From contig JASCNX010000006.1 of NCBI GenBank assembly GCA_029968055.1, positions 227,740 through 291,739 of the forward strand: a DNA stretch of 64,000 nucleotides, given 5' to 3'. This document shows, piece by piece, positions 21,406-33,553 of the stretch (positions are counted from its first letter, which is position 1; each line of letters begins with the position of its first letter). The position numbers and the translations under genes are program-made. The notes beneath the pieces are model-generated. The model was not told the DNA's origin, ran no database searches, and saw nothing but the letters and a program-made list of their open reading frames with translations. This DNA is from Xenophilus aerolatus. GTDB taxonomy: Bacteria > Pseudomonadota > Gammaproteobacteria > Burkholderiales > Burkholderiaceae_C.

Positions 21406-22287
21406 ATGCTTCCTGCGCTCGCATCTGCCCTGCCTTCCACCCTGTGCCATCTCGATGGCGACTACCTTCCGTTGCGCGATGCGAAGGTGAGCGTTCTGGA
21501 CCGCGGCTTCATCTTCGGCGACGGCGTCTACGAGGTTGTGCCGGTCTACGGCGGGCGCCTCTTCGGCTTCGACGAGCACATGGCCCGCCTGGACCGCTCG
21601 CTGGCCGAGCTGCGCATCCCCAACCCGCACGCATCGGAGGGCTGGCGCACCATTGCGGAGCGTCTGGTGCGCGAGGCACCGCCCACGGACACGCAGGCGG
21701 TGTACATCCAGGTGACGCGCGGCGTGGCCATGCGCGACCATGCGATGCCCGCCGGCCTCGTGCCCACCGTCTTCGCGATGGTCAACCCGCTCAAGCCCGT
21801 GGCGGCCGAGGCGCGCGCCAACGGCGTGCGCTGCGTCACGGCCGAGGACTTCCGCTGGCAGAAGGCGCACATCAAGGCTACGAGCCTGCTCGGCGCGGTG
21901 CTCGCGCGGCAGATCAGCGTGGAAGCCGGCGCGGCCGAAACCGTCATGTTCCGGGGCGAGCTGCTGAGCGAGGCGTCCTCGAGCAATGTGTGGGTGGTGA
22001 AGAACGGCGTCGTCGCCGGCCCACAGCCCGACCACCGCGTCCTGCGCGGCATCCGCTACGGCCTGCTCGAACGCCTGTGCCGACAGTCGGGCATCCCTTA
22101 CGAGCTGCGCGACATCGCGCGCGACGAAGTCTTCGGCGCCGACGAGCTGCTGCTGTCCTCCGCGTCGAAGGAAGTGCTGGCCGTGACCACCCTCGACGAC
22201 CGGCCGATTGGAAATGCCCGCCCCGGCCCCATCTACGAACGCTTGTACGCCGCCTACCAGCAAGCCAAGCAGGCCGCCGCGGCGTGA
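21406..22287 (+). CDS. D-amino-acid aminotransferase (class IV PLP enzyme)
   Basis: A 293-residue fold-type IV transaminase. Motifs are LDRGFIFGDGVYEVVPVYGG near the start, RWQKAHIKATSLLG with the PLP-binding lysine at residue 157, and ELLSEASSSNVWVVKNG for the cofactor phosphate and substrate side. The YIQVTRGV segment with its arginine is typical of D-alanine transaminases rather than IlvE. The in-frame extension to 21364 is ignored because MLPALASALPSTLCHLDGDY is the family start. It lies 20 bp upstream of ybeD-lipB-lipA, an arrangement common in Burkholderiales (from memory). It would supply or recycle D-glutamate or D-alanine. Confidence 0.9.
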   Translation: MLPALASALPSTLCHLDGDYLPLRDAKVSVLDRGFIFGDGVYEVVPVYGGRLFGFDEHMARLDRSLAELRIPNPHASEGWRTIAERLVREAPPTDTQAVYIQVTRGVAMRDHAMPAGLVPTVFAMVNPLKPVAAEARANGVRCVTAEDFRWQKAHIKATSLLGAVLARQISVEAGAAETVMFRGELLSEASSSNVWVVKNGVVAGPQPDHRVLRGIRYGLLERLCRQSGIPYELRDIARDEVFGADELLLSSASKEVLAVTTLDDRPIGNARPGPIYERLYAAYQQAKQAAAA

Positions 22288-22307
22288 CACACACAGAAAG
22301 GCCCACC

Positions 22308-22601
22308 ATGGACACGAACACCTCCTCCGCCACTGATCCGCGCAAGGACTCGCTGATCGAATACCCCAGCGCCTTCCCGATCAAGGTGATGGGCGCAAAG
22401 GCCGACGGTTTCGTCCATGCGATCACGCAGATCGCGCACCAGTTCGACCCGGGCTTCGACGCCTCCACCATCGAACTGCGCGACAGCAAGGCCGGCAACT
22501 ACCTGGGCGTGACGATCACCGTGACGGCCACCAGCCGCGAGCAGCTCGACGACCTGTACCGCGCGCTGTCCTCGCACCCGATGGTGAAGGTCGTGCTGTG
22601 A
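22308..22601 (+). CDS. ybeD: DUF493 family protein (YbeD)
   Basis: A 97-residue small alpha/beta protein with an ACT-like fold. The family core is [20 protein letters not shown] and later [27 protein letters not shown] (given in part). Function is unknown, but it is regularly found next to lipB and is thought to be regulatory. Its TGA overlaps the GTG start of lipB (GTGA), so translation is coupled. Confidence 0.93.
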   Translation: MDTNTSSATDPRKDSLIEYPSAFPIKVMGAKADGFVHAITQIAHQFDPGFDASTIELRDSKAGNYLGVTITVTATSREQLDDLYRALSSHPMVKVVL

Positions 22602-23380
22602 GCGACGCGGCGACGGTCGCCGCCTGGGCGCCGGAGCTGCGCCTGCTCGGCCGCGCCGACTACGAAGTGACCTTCGCCGCCATGAAGCAGATCACGCTGG
22701 CGCGTTCATCCGACGCCCGCGACATGCTATGGATCTGCGAGCATCCGCCCGTCTTCACGCAGGGCATCGCCGGCAGGCAGGACCACCTGCTGCTGCCCGG
22801 CGACATCCCGGTGGTGCAGACCGACCGCGGCGGGCAGGTGACCTACCACGGCCCGGGCCAGGTGGTGGCGTACCCGCTCGTCGACCTGCGGCGTGCGGGC
22901 TACTTCGTCAAGGAATACGTCTACCGCATCGAGGAATCGGTGCTGCGCACGCTGGCGCACTTCGGCGTCACCGGCCATCGCGTGGCCGGCGCACCGGGCA
23001 TCTACGTGCGCCTGGACGACCCCTTCAGCCATGCAGCGCTGACAGGCCCCCACGCTCCGCCGCTGCGCGGGTCGCTGCCCCCCGAGGGCGCTGATTCGCC
23101 TTGGGGCGGCCCGGCGGCGAATCGCGGCCCGCATCCCGGCGCCGACCCCTTTCGCGGCCTCGGCAAGATCGCGGCGCTGGGCATCAAGGTCAGCCGCCAC
23201 TGCACCTACCACGGCGTGTCGCTCAACGTGGCGATGGACCTGGAACCCTTCTCGCGCATCAACCCTTGCGGCTACGCGGGGCTGCGAACGGTCGACCTTT
23301 CTACAATCGGTGTCCCCGTGGCCTGGGACGAAGCTGCCCAGGTGCTGAGCCAGAAACTCGTCGCTTTTCTGGCGCCCTGA
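22598..23380 (+). CDS. lipB: Octanoyltransferase LipB with an in-frame repeat insertion
   Basis: Transfers octanoyl from acyl carrier protein to lipoyl domains. The protein is 260 residues against about 210-235 for the family. Conserved blocks are [19 protein letters not shown], the catalytic lysine in [13 protein letters not shown] (Lys190) and the catalytic cysteine in NPCGYAGL (Cys224). Between HAALTG and DPFRGLGK an extra segment (residues about 151-177, containing [18 protein letters not shown]) is encoded by a copy of the dispersed palindromic repeat at 23045-23116. Reading frame and active-site residues are intact, so the enzyme is probably functional. The start is a GTG overlapping ybeD. 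Confidence 0.94.
   Translation: MSDAATVAAWAPELRLLGRADYEVTFAAMKQITLARSSDARDMLWICEHPPVFTQGIAGRQDHLLLPGDIPVVQTDRGGQVTYHGPGQVVAYPLVDLRRAGYFVKEYVYRIEESVLRTLAHFGVTGHRVAGAPGIYVRLDDPFSHAALTGPHAPPLRGSLPPEGADSPWGGPAANRGPHPGADPFRGLGKIAALGIKVSRHCTYHGVSLNVAMDLEPFSRINPCGYAGLRTVDLSTIGVPVAWDEAAQVLSQKLVAFLAP
23045..23116 (+). repeat. Copy of the CTTGGGGCGGCCCGGCG repeat family, in frame inside lipB
   Basis: The copy begins GCCCCCACGCTCC, contains the CTGCCCCCCGAGGGCGC hairpin core and ends with CTTGGGGCGGCCCGGCG at 23100-23116. It matches the TlpA-gene copies in order and orientation, and its translation GSLPPEG...WGGPA is the same as theirs. It lies on the same strand as lipB and does not break the frame. 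Confidence 0.82.
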
Positions 23381-23390
23381 AGGATTTCCC

Positions 23391-24416
23391 ATGAGCACCC
23401 CCGAAGTCGTCCGCGAGGCGCAATCCGCCGAGAACTACAACGCATCGGCCAAGCAGAAGGCCGCCGCCAAGCTCTCGCGCATCCCGGTCAAGGTCGAGCA
23501 GGCGCCGGCGCTCAAGAAGCCCGAGTGGATCCGCGTCAAGGCCGGCAGCCCCACCACGCGCTTCTACGAGATCAAGCAGATCCTGCGCGAGTCGAACCTG
23601 CACACGGTGTGCGAAGAGGCGTCGTGCCCCAACATCGGCGAATGCTTCGGCAAGGGCACGGCCACCTTCATGATCATGGGCGACAAGTGCACGCGCCGCT
23701 GCCCCTTCTGCGACGTGGGCCACGGCCGGCCCGACCCGCTCGACAAGGACGAGCCGCTCAACCTGGCCAAGACCATCGCCAAGCTCCGACTGAAGTACGT
23801 GGTGATCACCAGCGTCGACCGTGACGACCTGCGCGACGGCGGCAGCGGCCACTTCGTCGAGTGCATCCAGCGCACGCGCGAGCTGTCGCCCACGACGCAG
23901 ATCGAGATCCTGGTGCCCGACTTCCGCGGCCGCGACGACCGCGCGCTGGAGATCCTCAAGGCCGCCCCGCCGGACGTGATGAACCACAACCTCGAGACCA
24001 TTCCGCGCCTGTACAAGGAAGCGCGGCCGGGCTCGGACTACCAGTTCAGCCTGAACCTGCTGAAGAAGTTCAAGGCGCTGCATCCCAACGTGCCGACCAA
24101 GAGCGGCATCATGGTCGGCCTGGGCGAGACCGACGAGGAGATCCTGCAGGTCATGCGCGACATGCGCGCGCACGACATCGACATGCTGACCATCGGCCAG
24201 TACCTCGCGCCCAGCAACAGCCACCTGCCGGTGCGTCGCTACGTGCACCCCGACACCTTCAGGATGTTCGAGGAAGAGGCCTACAAGATGGGCTTCTCGC
24301 ACGCCGCCGTGGGCGCCATGGTGCGCAGCTCGTACCACGCCGACCAGCAGGCCGGCCACGTGCTCGAAGGGCTGCCGGCCGCCGCGGCCCAGCCCGTGCC
24401 GCAGCCGGCCGCCTGA
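23391..24416 (+). CDS. lipA: Lipoyl synthase
   Basis: A 341-residue radical-SAM enzyme that inserts two sulphurs into protein-bound octanoyl groups. The auxiliary cluster cysteines are C74, C79 and C85 ([12 protein letters not shown]) and the radical-SAM cluster is C100-x3-C104-x2-C107 (CTRRCPFC). The C-terminal serine of the auxiliary cluster fits [13 protein letters not shown]. It follows lipB by 10 bp and completes the ybeD-lipB-lipA operon. Confidence 0.98.
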   Translation: MSTPEVVREAQSAENYNASAKQKAAAKLSRIPVKVEQAPALKKPEWIRVKAGSPTTRFYEIKQILRESNLHTVCEEASCPNIGECFGKGTATFMIMGDKCTRRCPFCDVGHGRPDPLDKDEPLNLAKTIAKLRLKYVVITSVDRDDLRDGGSGHFVECIQRTRELSPTTQIEILVPDFRGRDDRALEILKAAPPDVMNHNLETIPRLYKEARPGSDYQFSLNLLKKFKALHPNVPTKSGIMVGLGETDEEILQVMRDMRAHDIDMLTIGQYLAPSNSHLPVRRYVHPDTFRMFEEEAYKMGFSHAAVGAMVRSSYHADQQAGHVLEGLPAAAAQPVPQPAA

Positions 24417-24438
24417 GCGCCGTCTCCGTCCTCGCCTG

Positions 24439-27825
<3,387 letters not shown>

Positions 27826-27928
27826 GCAGCGCCAGGCAGGACGACAGGCCGTCGGCCGGCAGCGCCCGCGGGCGGGCGCCCCGCGCCGACTTCGCGACAC
27901 CCGCTGCGACCGCCGGCGTGCGGCGCAC

Positions 27929-28426
27929 TCAGGGGCGCGAAGCGTTCTCCTTCATCTTCGCCAGCGCGATCATCAGCGCCGCACCGCCCAGGGTCTTGAT
28001 GAGTCCGGCGTGCTGCGCATAGAAGCCGCTCACCGCGTCGACGATGCCCGGATGCTGCTGCTCGGCATGGGTCGCGATCTCGCTGGCCTGCGCGGCACTG
28101 ACCTGGCTCGCCTGGTCGGGCGTGAGCTGCGTCTGGCCCGGCTGCAGCACGCGGCCCAGCACGCCGCCGGCCAGCGCCGACGCGGCAGCCGGCCCGAGCG
28201 TGGCGAGCACCTGGTTGAGCAGGCCGGCGCGCTGCTCGGGCGATGAGTTGCCGAACATCTGGCCCACCATCTGCCCGAAGGGCGGCGTCTGGTCCGAGCG
28301 CAGCGCCGCCGCCAGGCCGGCGCCGAGCTGGTCGTCGGACGCATGCGTCGCCGCCTGGTCGAAGTGCTGGTCGGCGTTGGCGCCGGTGAGTTGCGTGATC
28401 TGCTGGAGCACGTCGAACAGGCCCAT
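27929..28426 (-). CDS. YidB-like/DUF937 family protein
   Basis: A 165-residue protein starting MGLFDVLQQITQLTGANADQH. It has the repeated helical pattern of the DUF937/YidB group and a hydrophobic C-terminal stretch (LIKTLGGAALMIALAKMKEN). The ATG at 28426 is chosen because the upstream open frame is arginine-rich non-coding-like sequence. Function is unknown. It is convergent with the helicase and divergent from the acyl-CoA ligase. Confidence 0.78.
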   Translation of the reverse strand: MGLFDVLQQITQLTGANADQHFDQAATHASDDQLGAGLAAALRSDQTPPFGQMVGQMFGNSSPEQRAGLLNQVLATLGPAAASALAGGVLGRVLQPGQTQLTPDQASQVSAAQASEIATHAEQQHPGIVDAVSGFYAQHAGLIKTLGGAALMIALAKMKENASRP

Positions 28427-28595
28427 GCGGTCCCCCTGTGGAAAAGCGGCCATGCTCGGCCGCACGGCCTGAGCAGGGGCTGACGGTCGCATGACGTGCG
28501 CGTGACGGCGCCCGCGCGCCGGCGTCGCTATGCTGGACCGCCGCCGCGCGCGAGCAGCGCGGCGCGAAGAACGACGGAACCCGGAGACCGACCCC

Positions 28596-30143
28596 ATGAC
28601 ATCCCTCGAAGCGGCGCTCGAGCGCGACTACGGCGTGATCGCCGATTTCATCCGCGACCATGCGCGCGAGCGGCCCACGCACCCTGCCCTCGCCGACGCG
28701 AGGCAGCAGATCGACTACGCCACGCTCGACGCCCGCATGGACCGCATCGCCGCCGCGCTGCAGCGCGAGGGCCTGGCGCCCGGCGACACGATCGCGATCT
28801 GCGCCGACGCCTCGGTCGAGTACGCGGCGGTGTTCCTGGGCGCGCTGCGCGCCGGCATCGCGGTGGCACCGCTGGCGCCGAGCAGCACCTCGGCCAGCCT
28901 GGCGCGGATGCTGGAGGATGCCGAAGCGCGCCTGCTCTTCATCGACGACACCGGCACGCTGGCGCTGGGCGATGCCGGCGGCCACCTGCCGCGCGTGGCG
29001 CTCGCGGGCGGCGCAGTGCCCCTGGTGGGCGACTGGATGGCGCCCGCCGGCGCACGGCCGGCACCGGTCGCGCCGGAAGCGGCCTGGCCCTTCAACATCA
29101 TCTATTCCTCGGGCACCACCGGCGAGCCCAAGGGCATCGTGCAGGGCCACGGCATGCGCTGGGCGCACGTCAAGCGCGGCCAGGTGTACGGCTACGGGCC
29201 CGACACGGTCACGCTGCTGTCGACGCCGCTGTATTCCAACACCACGCTGGTGGTGTTCTTCCCCACGCTGGCCTACGGCGGCTGCGTGCTGCTGATGCCG
29301 AAGTTCGACGCGGCGGGCTACCTGCAGCTCGCGCAGCGCCACCGCGCCACGCACACGATGCTGGTGCCGGTGCAGTACCAGCGGCTCATGGCGCACCCGG
29401 AGTTCGGCCGCTTCGACCTGTCGAGCTTTCAGGCCAAGTTCTGCACCAGCGCGCCCTTCGGCGCCGCGCTCAAGGCCGACATCCTGAAACGCTGGCCCGG
29501 CGGGCTGATCGAGTTCTATGGCATGACCGAAGGCGGCGGCACCTGCATCCTCGAGGCGCACCTGCATCCCGACAAGCTCCACACCGTGGGCCAGGCCGCG
29601 CCGGGCAGCGACATCCGCCTGATCGACGACGCGGGCCGCGAGGTGCCTGCAGGCGAGGCCGGCGAGGTGGTCGGCCACTCGGGCGGCATGATGAACGGCT
29701 ACCACAAGCAGCCCGGGAAGACGCGCGAGGCCGAGTGGTTCGCACCCGACGGCAAGCGCTTCATCCGCACCGGCGACATCGGCCGCTTCGACGCCGACGG
29801 CTTCCTCACCCTGTTCGATCGCAAGAAGGACATGGTCATCAGCGGTGGCTTCAACATCTACCCGAGCGACCTCGAAGCGGTGCTGCGCCGCCACCCCGAC
29901 GTGGCCGATGCTTCGGTGATCGGCATCCCGTCGGAGCAATGGGGCGAGACGCCCGTGGCCTTCGTCGTGGTGCGCCCGGGCGCCGCCGCGAGCGACGACG
30001 AGCTGCTGGCCTGGACCAACGCGCAGTTGGGCAGGACGCAGCGCCTGGCCGGCCTGCGCCGCCTCGACGAGCTGCCGCGCAGCGCCATCGGCAAGGTGCT
30101 CAAGCGCGAGCTGCGGGAGGCCTGGGCCTCGGCAGGCGCCTGA
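28596..30143 (+). CDS. AMP-dependent acyl-CoA synthetase/ligase
   Basis: A 515-residue ANL-superfamily enzyme that activates a carboxylic acid to acyl-AMP and then acyl-CoA. The P-loop is IIYSSGTTGEPKG, the A5 motif is IEFYGMTEGGG, the A7/A8 region is RFIRTGDIGRFDADGFLTLFDRKKD (given in part) and the A10 catalytic lysine is in RSAIGKVLKREL. The start at 28596 (MTSLEAALERDYG) is preferred to the upstream in-frame start in arginine-rich sequence. Aromatic or medium-chain substrates are possible; none can be assigned. It stands alone, with the DUF2254 gene convergent 10 bp away. Confidence 0.9.
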   Translation: MTSLEAALERDYGVIADFIRDHARERPTHPALADARQQIDYATLDARMDRIAAALQREGLAPGDTIAICADASVEYAAVFLGALRAGIAVAPLAPSSTSASLARMLEDAEARLLFIDDTGTLALGDAGGHLPRVALAGGAVPLVGDWMAPAGARPAPVAPEAAWPFNIIYSSGTTGEPKGIVQGHGMRWAHVKRGQVYGYGPDTVTLLSTPLYSNTTLVVFFPTLAYGGCVLLMPKFDAAGYLQLAQRHRATHTMLVPVQYQRLMAHPEFGRFDLSSFQAKFCTSAPFGAALKADILKRWPGGLIEFYGMTEGGGTCILEAHLHPDKLHTVGQAAPGSDIRLIDDAGREVPAGEAGEVVGHSGGMMNGYHKQPGKTREAEWFAPDGKRFIRTGDIGRFDADGFLTLFDRKKDMVISGGFNIYPSDLEAVLRRHPDVADASVIGIPSEQWGETPVAFVVVRPGAAASDDELLAWTNAQLGRTQRLAGLRRLDELPRSAIGKVLKRELREAWASAGA

Positions 30144-30153
30144 GCGCCGCTGC

Positions 30154-31461
30154 TCAGGCGGAGCTGCCGAAGAACCGGTGGTGCAATGCCGCGAGGGCGT
30201 CGCGGTCCTGGGCCTGAGCCAGGCCCTGCAGGCCGCAGTCGCGCGCGAACACAGCGCGCCGACGCGCGTCGGCCGCCATTGCGGCGTCACGGCTCTCATC
30301 GGCAATGAGCGCCAGCAGCTTTTGCATGCGGACCATGACCTCGAAGCAGGCGCCGCCGTCGCGCGCGAGCGGGTCGAAGCCGTCCTCGAGGAAATCGGTC
30401 GCATCCAGAGGCGGCACCGTCACCCGGTCGTGCCGCTGCGACACATCCGCTGGTGCCGCCATGCCCTCGTGCTGGCCCTTGAGGATGACGCGCGTGATGG
30501 CGTTCAGACAGGCAATGGCGGTGCCGGGGTCATTGATGGCGGCCGACAGCGCCCGCTGTCCCGCTTCGCGCAGCACGATGACGCCGAAGCGCGGGTCCTG
30601 GTCGAAGGTGCGCTCCGCGTCGAACTGCAGATGGGCAAGCACGGCCTTGGCGACCGACGCTCGCGAGGCCTCGGCCTGCGTATCAGTTGCCGCGTCCGGC
30701 ACGACGATGGCCAGCAGCCGTCCCGGGCCGACCTGCTCGCCGGCGCGCACGCGCACGTGCACGGTGCAGGCGTGCGAGCCGGCCCAGTCCTGCAGGCCAT
30801 CGACGTCCACACGGCGCAATGCGCGCAAGTCGTCCGCACGTATGCAGACGCTGCCTGGCGCGGCTTCGAGGGGCCGGCTGTCGGCTTCGCCGGGGCGGGC
30901 GCGCATGAAGGGCTGCGCCCAGTGGCCGGCCATGGCCTCCAAGGCCGCTGTCTCGATGCGCGCCAGCGTGTTGCCCAGCCTCCCCAGCGACGACAGCGTG
31001 CGCACCCAGCGCAGCAGCGTCAGCATCAGCCACGCCAGTACGAGGCAGGTGCTCACGAAGAGGATGAAGCGCCCGTTGTCGCCGTAGTAGCGCATGCCCA
31101 GCGCGATCTGCGCCACGATGGAGAACATGAAAGCCGACAGGAAGTTGGCGATCGCGGCGCGCGTGCCCTCGTCGCCCATCACCAGCTCGGTGGCGCGCGG
31201 TGTGACGCCGCTGCTGGCCGACGCGAAGGCCGACACCATGATCGACAGCGAAAAGGTGGTCACCGCCAGCATGCTCGAGGCCACCACCCCCAGCAGGCTG
31301 TCGAGCGTCTTGGCCTCCACCACCGGCAGACGGATGCCGGGCAGCAGCTCGGGCACCCAGGCGGCGGCGAGCGCGACCGCCACCGCAATCACGCTGTTGA
31401 GCGCCGGCAGCACCCACAGGCGGTTGCGCCGTTCCATCCACAGTTGCTTCCACACCCGCAT
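30154..31461 (-). CDS. DUF2254 domain-containing membrane protein
   Basis: A 435-residue inner-membrane protein. Four hydrophobic segments lie in the first 150 residues (RLWVLPALNSVIAVAVALAAAWV, given in part; SMLAVTTFSLSIMVSAFASAS; FMFSIVAQIALGMRYY; FILFVSTCLVLAWLML). A large soluble C-terminal region follows, with the family block VILREAGQRALSAAINDPGTA. The domain is widespread in proteobacteria and of unknown function. The gene is divergent from the permease at 31615. Confidence 0.87.
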   Translation of the reverse strand: MRVWKQLWMERRNRLWVLPALNSVIAVAVALAAAWVPELLPGIRLPVVEAKTLDSLLGVVASSMLAVTTFSLSIMVSAFASASSGVTPRATELVMGDEGTRAAIANFLSAFMFSIVAQIALGMRYYGDNGRFILFVSTCLVLAWLMLTLLRWVRTLSSLGRLGNTLARIETAALEAMAGHWAQPFMRARPGEADSRPLEAAPGSVCIRADDLRALRRVDVDGLQDWAGSHACTVHVRVRAGEQVGPGRLLAIVVPDAATDTQAEASRASVAKAVLAHLQFDAERTFDQDPRFGVIVLREAGQRALSAAINDPGTAIACLNAITRVILKGQHEGMAAPADVSQRHDRVTVPPLDATDFLEDGFDPLARDGGACFEVMVRMQKLLALIADESRDAAMAADARRRAVFARDCGLQGLAQAQDRDALAALHHRFFGSSA

Positions 31462-31614
31462 CCGTCCTCCTCGCTATCGATGCGGCCACGCGCAAGACGC
31501 GGCCTCGTCGGTCCATTCTTGCGACCCGGACGCACGCCATCCATCGGACGACGCCGCGCGTCCCACGGCCCTGGGGCACACTCACGCGCCTGATCGCCCT
31601 CCTCGTTTCCTCGC

Positions 31615-32763
31615 ATGTCCGCCAACGCACCGCCACCCGCCTCGACCCCCGCGCCTGCTGCCACCGACGCCGATGCCCCGGCCTCGGGCAACGGCCTGCT
31701 GTGGGTGCTGCTGGCCGTGGCCGTGCTCTTCGCGCTGCTGCGACCCCGCCCGCCGATGGAGTGGCTGCGGCTGGTCGACTGGCAGACCGTGGGTGCGCTG
31801 GCGGGACTGCTGGCGATCACGCAGGGCGTGGAGAAGAGCGGCGTGCTGCAGTCGGCTGCCCAGCGCCTGCTGGCGCGCGTGACCGACCAGCGGCAACTCG
31901 CGTTCTGGCTGTCGGGCGGGGCGGCGCTGCTGTCGGCCCTGGTGACCAACGACGTGAGCCTGTTCCTGCTGGTGCCGCTCACGCGCGTGCTCGCCACGCA
32001 GGCCCACCTGCCGCTGGCGCGGCTGGTGGTGCTGCAGGCGCTGGCGGTGAACGCGGGCTCGGCGCTCACGCCCATCGGCAACCCGCAGAACCTCTTCCTC
32101 TGGCACCAGAGCGGCCAGAGCTTCTTCGGCTTCATGGCGATGATGGCGCCCACGGTGGCGATCATGCTGGCCTGGCTGGCGGTGGCGGTGTGGCTGCTCG
32201 TGCCGCGGCATGCGATCACGCTGCGCCCGGGCACCGACAGCGCGCCGGTCCGGCCGAAGCTGCTGTGGGTGTCGGCTGCGCTCTTCGTCGCCTTCGTCAT
32301 TGCGCTCGACCGCCACTGGCTGGTCGCGGGCCTGGCGGTGGTCGCCGTTGCCTTCGCCATCGTCCACCCGCGCGTGCTGCGAAGCATCGACTGGGCCTTG
32401 CTGGCGATCATCGCGCTGATGTTCGTCGACCTGCGGCAGCTGGCCGAGCTGCCGCAGGTGTCGGCGCTGCTGAAGCACTGGCCCATCGAGCAAGGCTGGC
32501 GCGCCTACCTCGCGGCCATCGTCAGCTCGCAGTTCATCAGCAACGTACCCGCCACCATCCTGCTCGACGGCTACGTGAAGGACCTGCCCGCGCTGGCGGC
32601 GGGCGTGAGCGTCGGCGGCTTCGGCTGCGTGCTGGGCTCGCTGGCCAACCTGATCGCGCTGCGCCTGGCGCGCGTGCCCAACGGGCTGGCAGAGTTCCAC
32701 CGCATCAGCGTCCCCTTCCTGATCGTGTGCGCGCTGAGCGCGGTGCTGCTGCGGCTGGGCTGA
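31615..32763 (+). CDS. SLC13/ArsB-like anion permease
   Basis: A 382-residue ion-transporter-superfamily membrane protein with about ten hydrophobic helices. The diagnostic motif NAGSALTPIGNPQNLFLW lies in the first half, and SQFISNVPATILLDGY in the second half is its pseudo-symmetric partner, as in ArsB, NhaD and SLC13 carriers. No arsenic genes are nearby, so arsenite export is not supported. A dicarboxylate, sulphate or other anion is equally possible. The AraC-type regulator downstream starts 5 bp after the stop and probably belongs to the same transcript. Confidence 0.84.
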   Translation: MSANAPPPASTPAPAATDADAPASGNGLLWVLLAVAVLFALLRPRPPMEWLRLVDWQTVGALAGLLAITQGVEKSGVLQSAAQRLLARVTDQRQLAFWLSGGAALLSALVTNDVSLFLLVPLTRVLATQAHLPLARLVVLQALAVNAGSALTPIGNPQNLFLWHQSGQSFFGFMAMMAPTVAIMLAWLAVAVWLLVPRHAITLRPGTDSAPVRPKLLWVSAALFVAFVIALDRHWLVAGLAVVAVAFAIVHPRVLRSIDWALLAIIALMFVDLRQLAELPQVSALLKHWPIEQGWRAYLAAIVSSQFISNVPATILLDGYVKDLPALAAGVSVGGFGCVLGSLANLIALRLARVPNGLAEFHRISVPFLIVCALSAVLLRLG

Positions 32764-32768
32764 CCCCG

Positions 32769-33461
32769 ATGCGCAGCGTGCCCGCCGCTTCCCTGTCCGT
32801 GCGCGACTACGGCGCCTCGCGCGGCAGCCATGCGCACGACCACTTCCAGGTGCTGGTCGGGCTGCGCGGCACGCTCGAGCTGGAGGTCGAAGGCCGCGGC
32901 CAGCGCGTCGGCGCGGGCCAGGGCGTGGTCGTGGCGCCGGGCGACCGCCACGACTTCGAGGCCGTCTCGCGCCGCGGCAGCCGCTGCCTGGTGCTGGACA
33001 CGGCCGACACGGCCTGGGGTGCCCGCGCCGGACGCATGCCGCCCGATGCGCGCGCGGCCGCGCTGGCGCGCTATCTCGCTCTCAGCCTCGAATCGAAGGC
33101 AGCAGCCGCATTGGCCCTGCTGCAGGGGCCGGCGCTGCTGTGCGAAGCGTGGGGGTCGGGCGAGCCGGTGGCGGGCGGCCGGCCCATCGACTGGGCGGCG
33201 CTGGCAGCCTGGCTGCGTGCGCGCTGGCACCTGCCGCTGACGGTGGCCGAGCTGGCCCGGCAGGTGCACCTGAGCCCGAGCCAGTTTTCCGAACGCTGCC
33301 GCCGGGAAACGGGCCTGAGCCCGATGCAATGGCTGCGCGGCCAGCGCCTGGCCCAGGCCCGGGCGCTGCGCCTGAGCGGCATGGGCGTGGCCGAGGCCGC
33401 GCGCCGAACGGGCTACCGATCGCCCTCGGCGCTCACCGCTGCGATGCGGCGGGCGACGTGA
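32769..33461 (+). CDS. AraC-family transcriptional regulator with N-terminal cupin
   Basis: A 230-residue regulator. The N-terminal cupin (SHAHDHFQVLVGLRGTLELE, then VVVAPGDRHDFE) would bind a small ligand, and the C-terminal double helix-turn-helix is LTVAELARQVHLSPSQFSERCR plus MGVAEAARRTGYRSPSALTAAMRR. The protein ends immediately after the second recognition helix and lacks the usual PSxYR tail, so the C-terminus is slightly shorter than normal. It starts 5 bp after the permease gene and probably regulates it. Confidence 0.86.
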   Translation: MRSVPAASLSVRDYGASRGSHAHDHFQVLVGLRGTLELEVEGRGQRVGAGQGVVVAPGDRHDFEAVSRRGSRCLVLDTADTAWGARAGRMPPDARAAALARYLALSLESKAAAALALLQGPALLCEAWGSGEPVAGGRPIDWAALAAWLRARWHLPLTVAELARQVHLSPSQFSERCRRETGLSPMQWLRGQRLAQARALRLSGMGVAEAARRTGYRSPSALTAAMRRAT

Positions 33462-33491
33462 GCGTGCAGCGCCGCGTTTGAATCCAAAGGC

Positions 33492-33518
33492 GCCGACGCC
33501 CGCCCCGCGGGCGCCGGC
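33492..33518. terminator. Hairpin between convergent AraC and autotransporter genes
   Basis: GCCGACGCCCGC (33492-33503) pairs with GCGGGCGCCGGC (33507-33518) with one mismatch around CCC. There is no T tract on either side, so intrinsic termination is uncertain, but the location between two converging genes suits a bidirectional terminator. Confidence 0.45.
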
Positions 33519-33553
33519 AGCCATGCCTGGCTTGACGTGTAGGGTGCTGCCGC

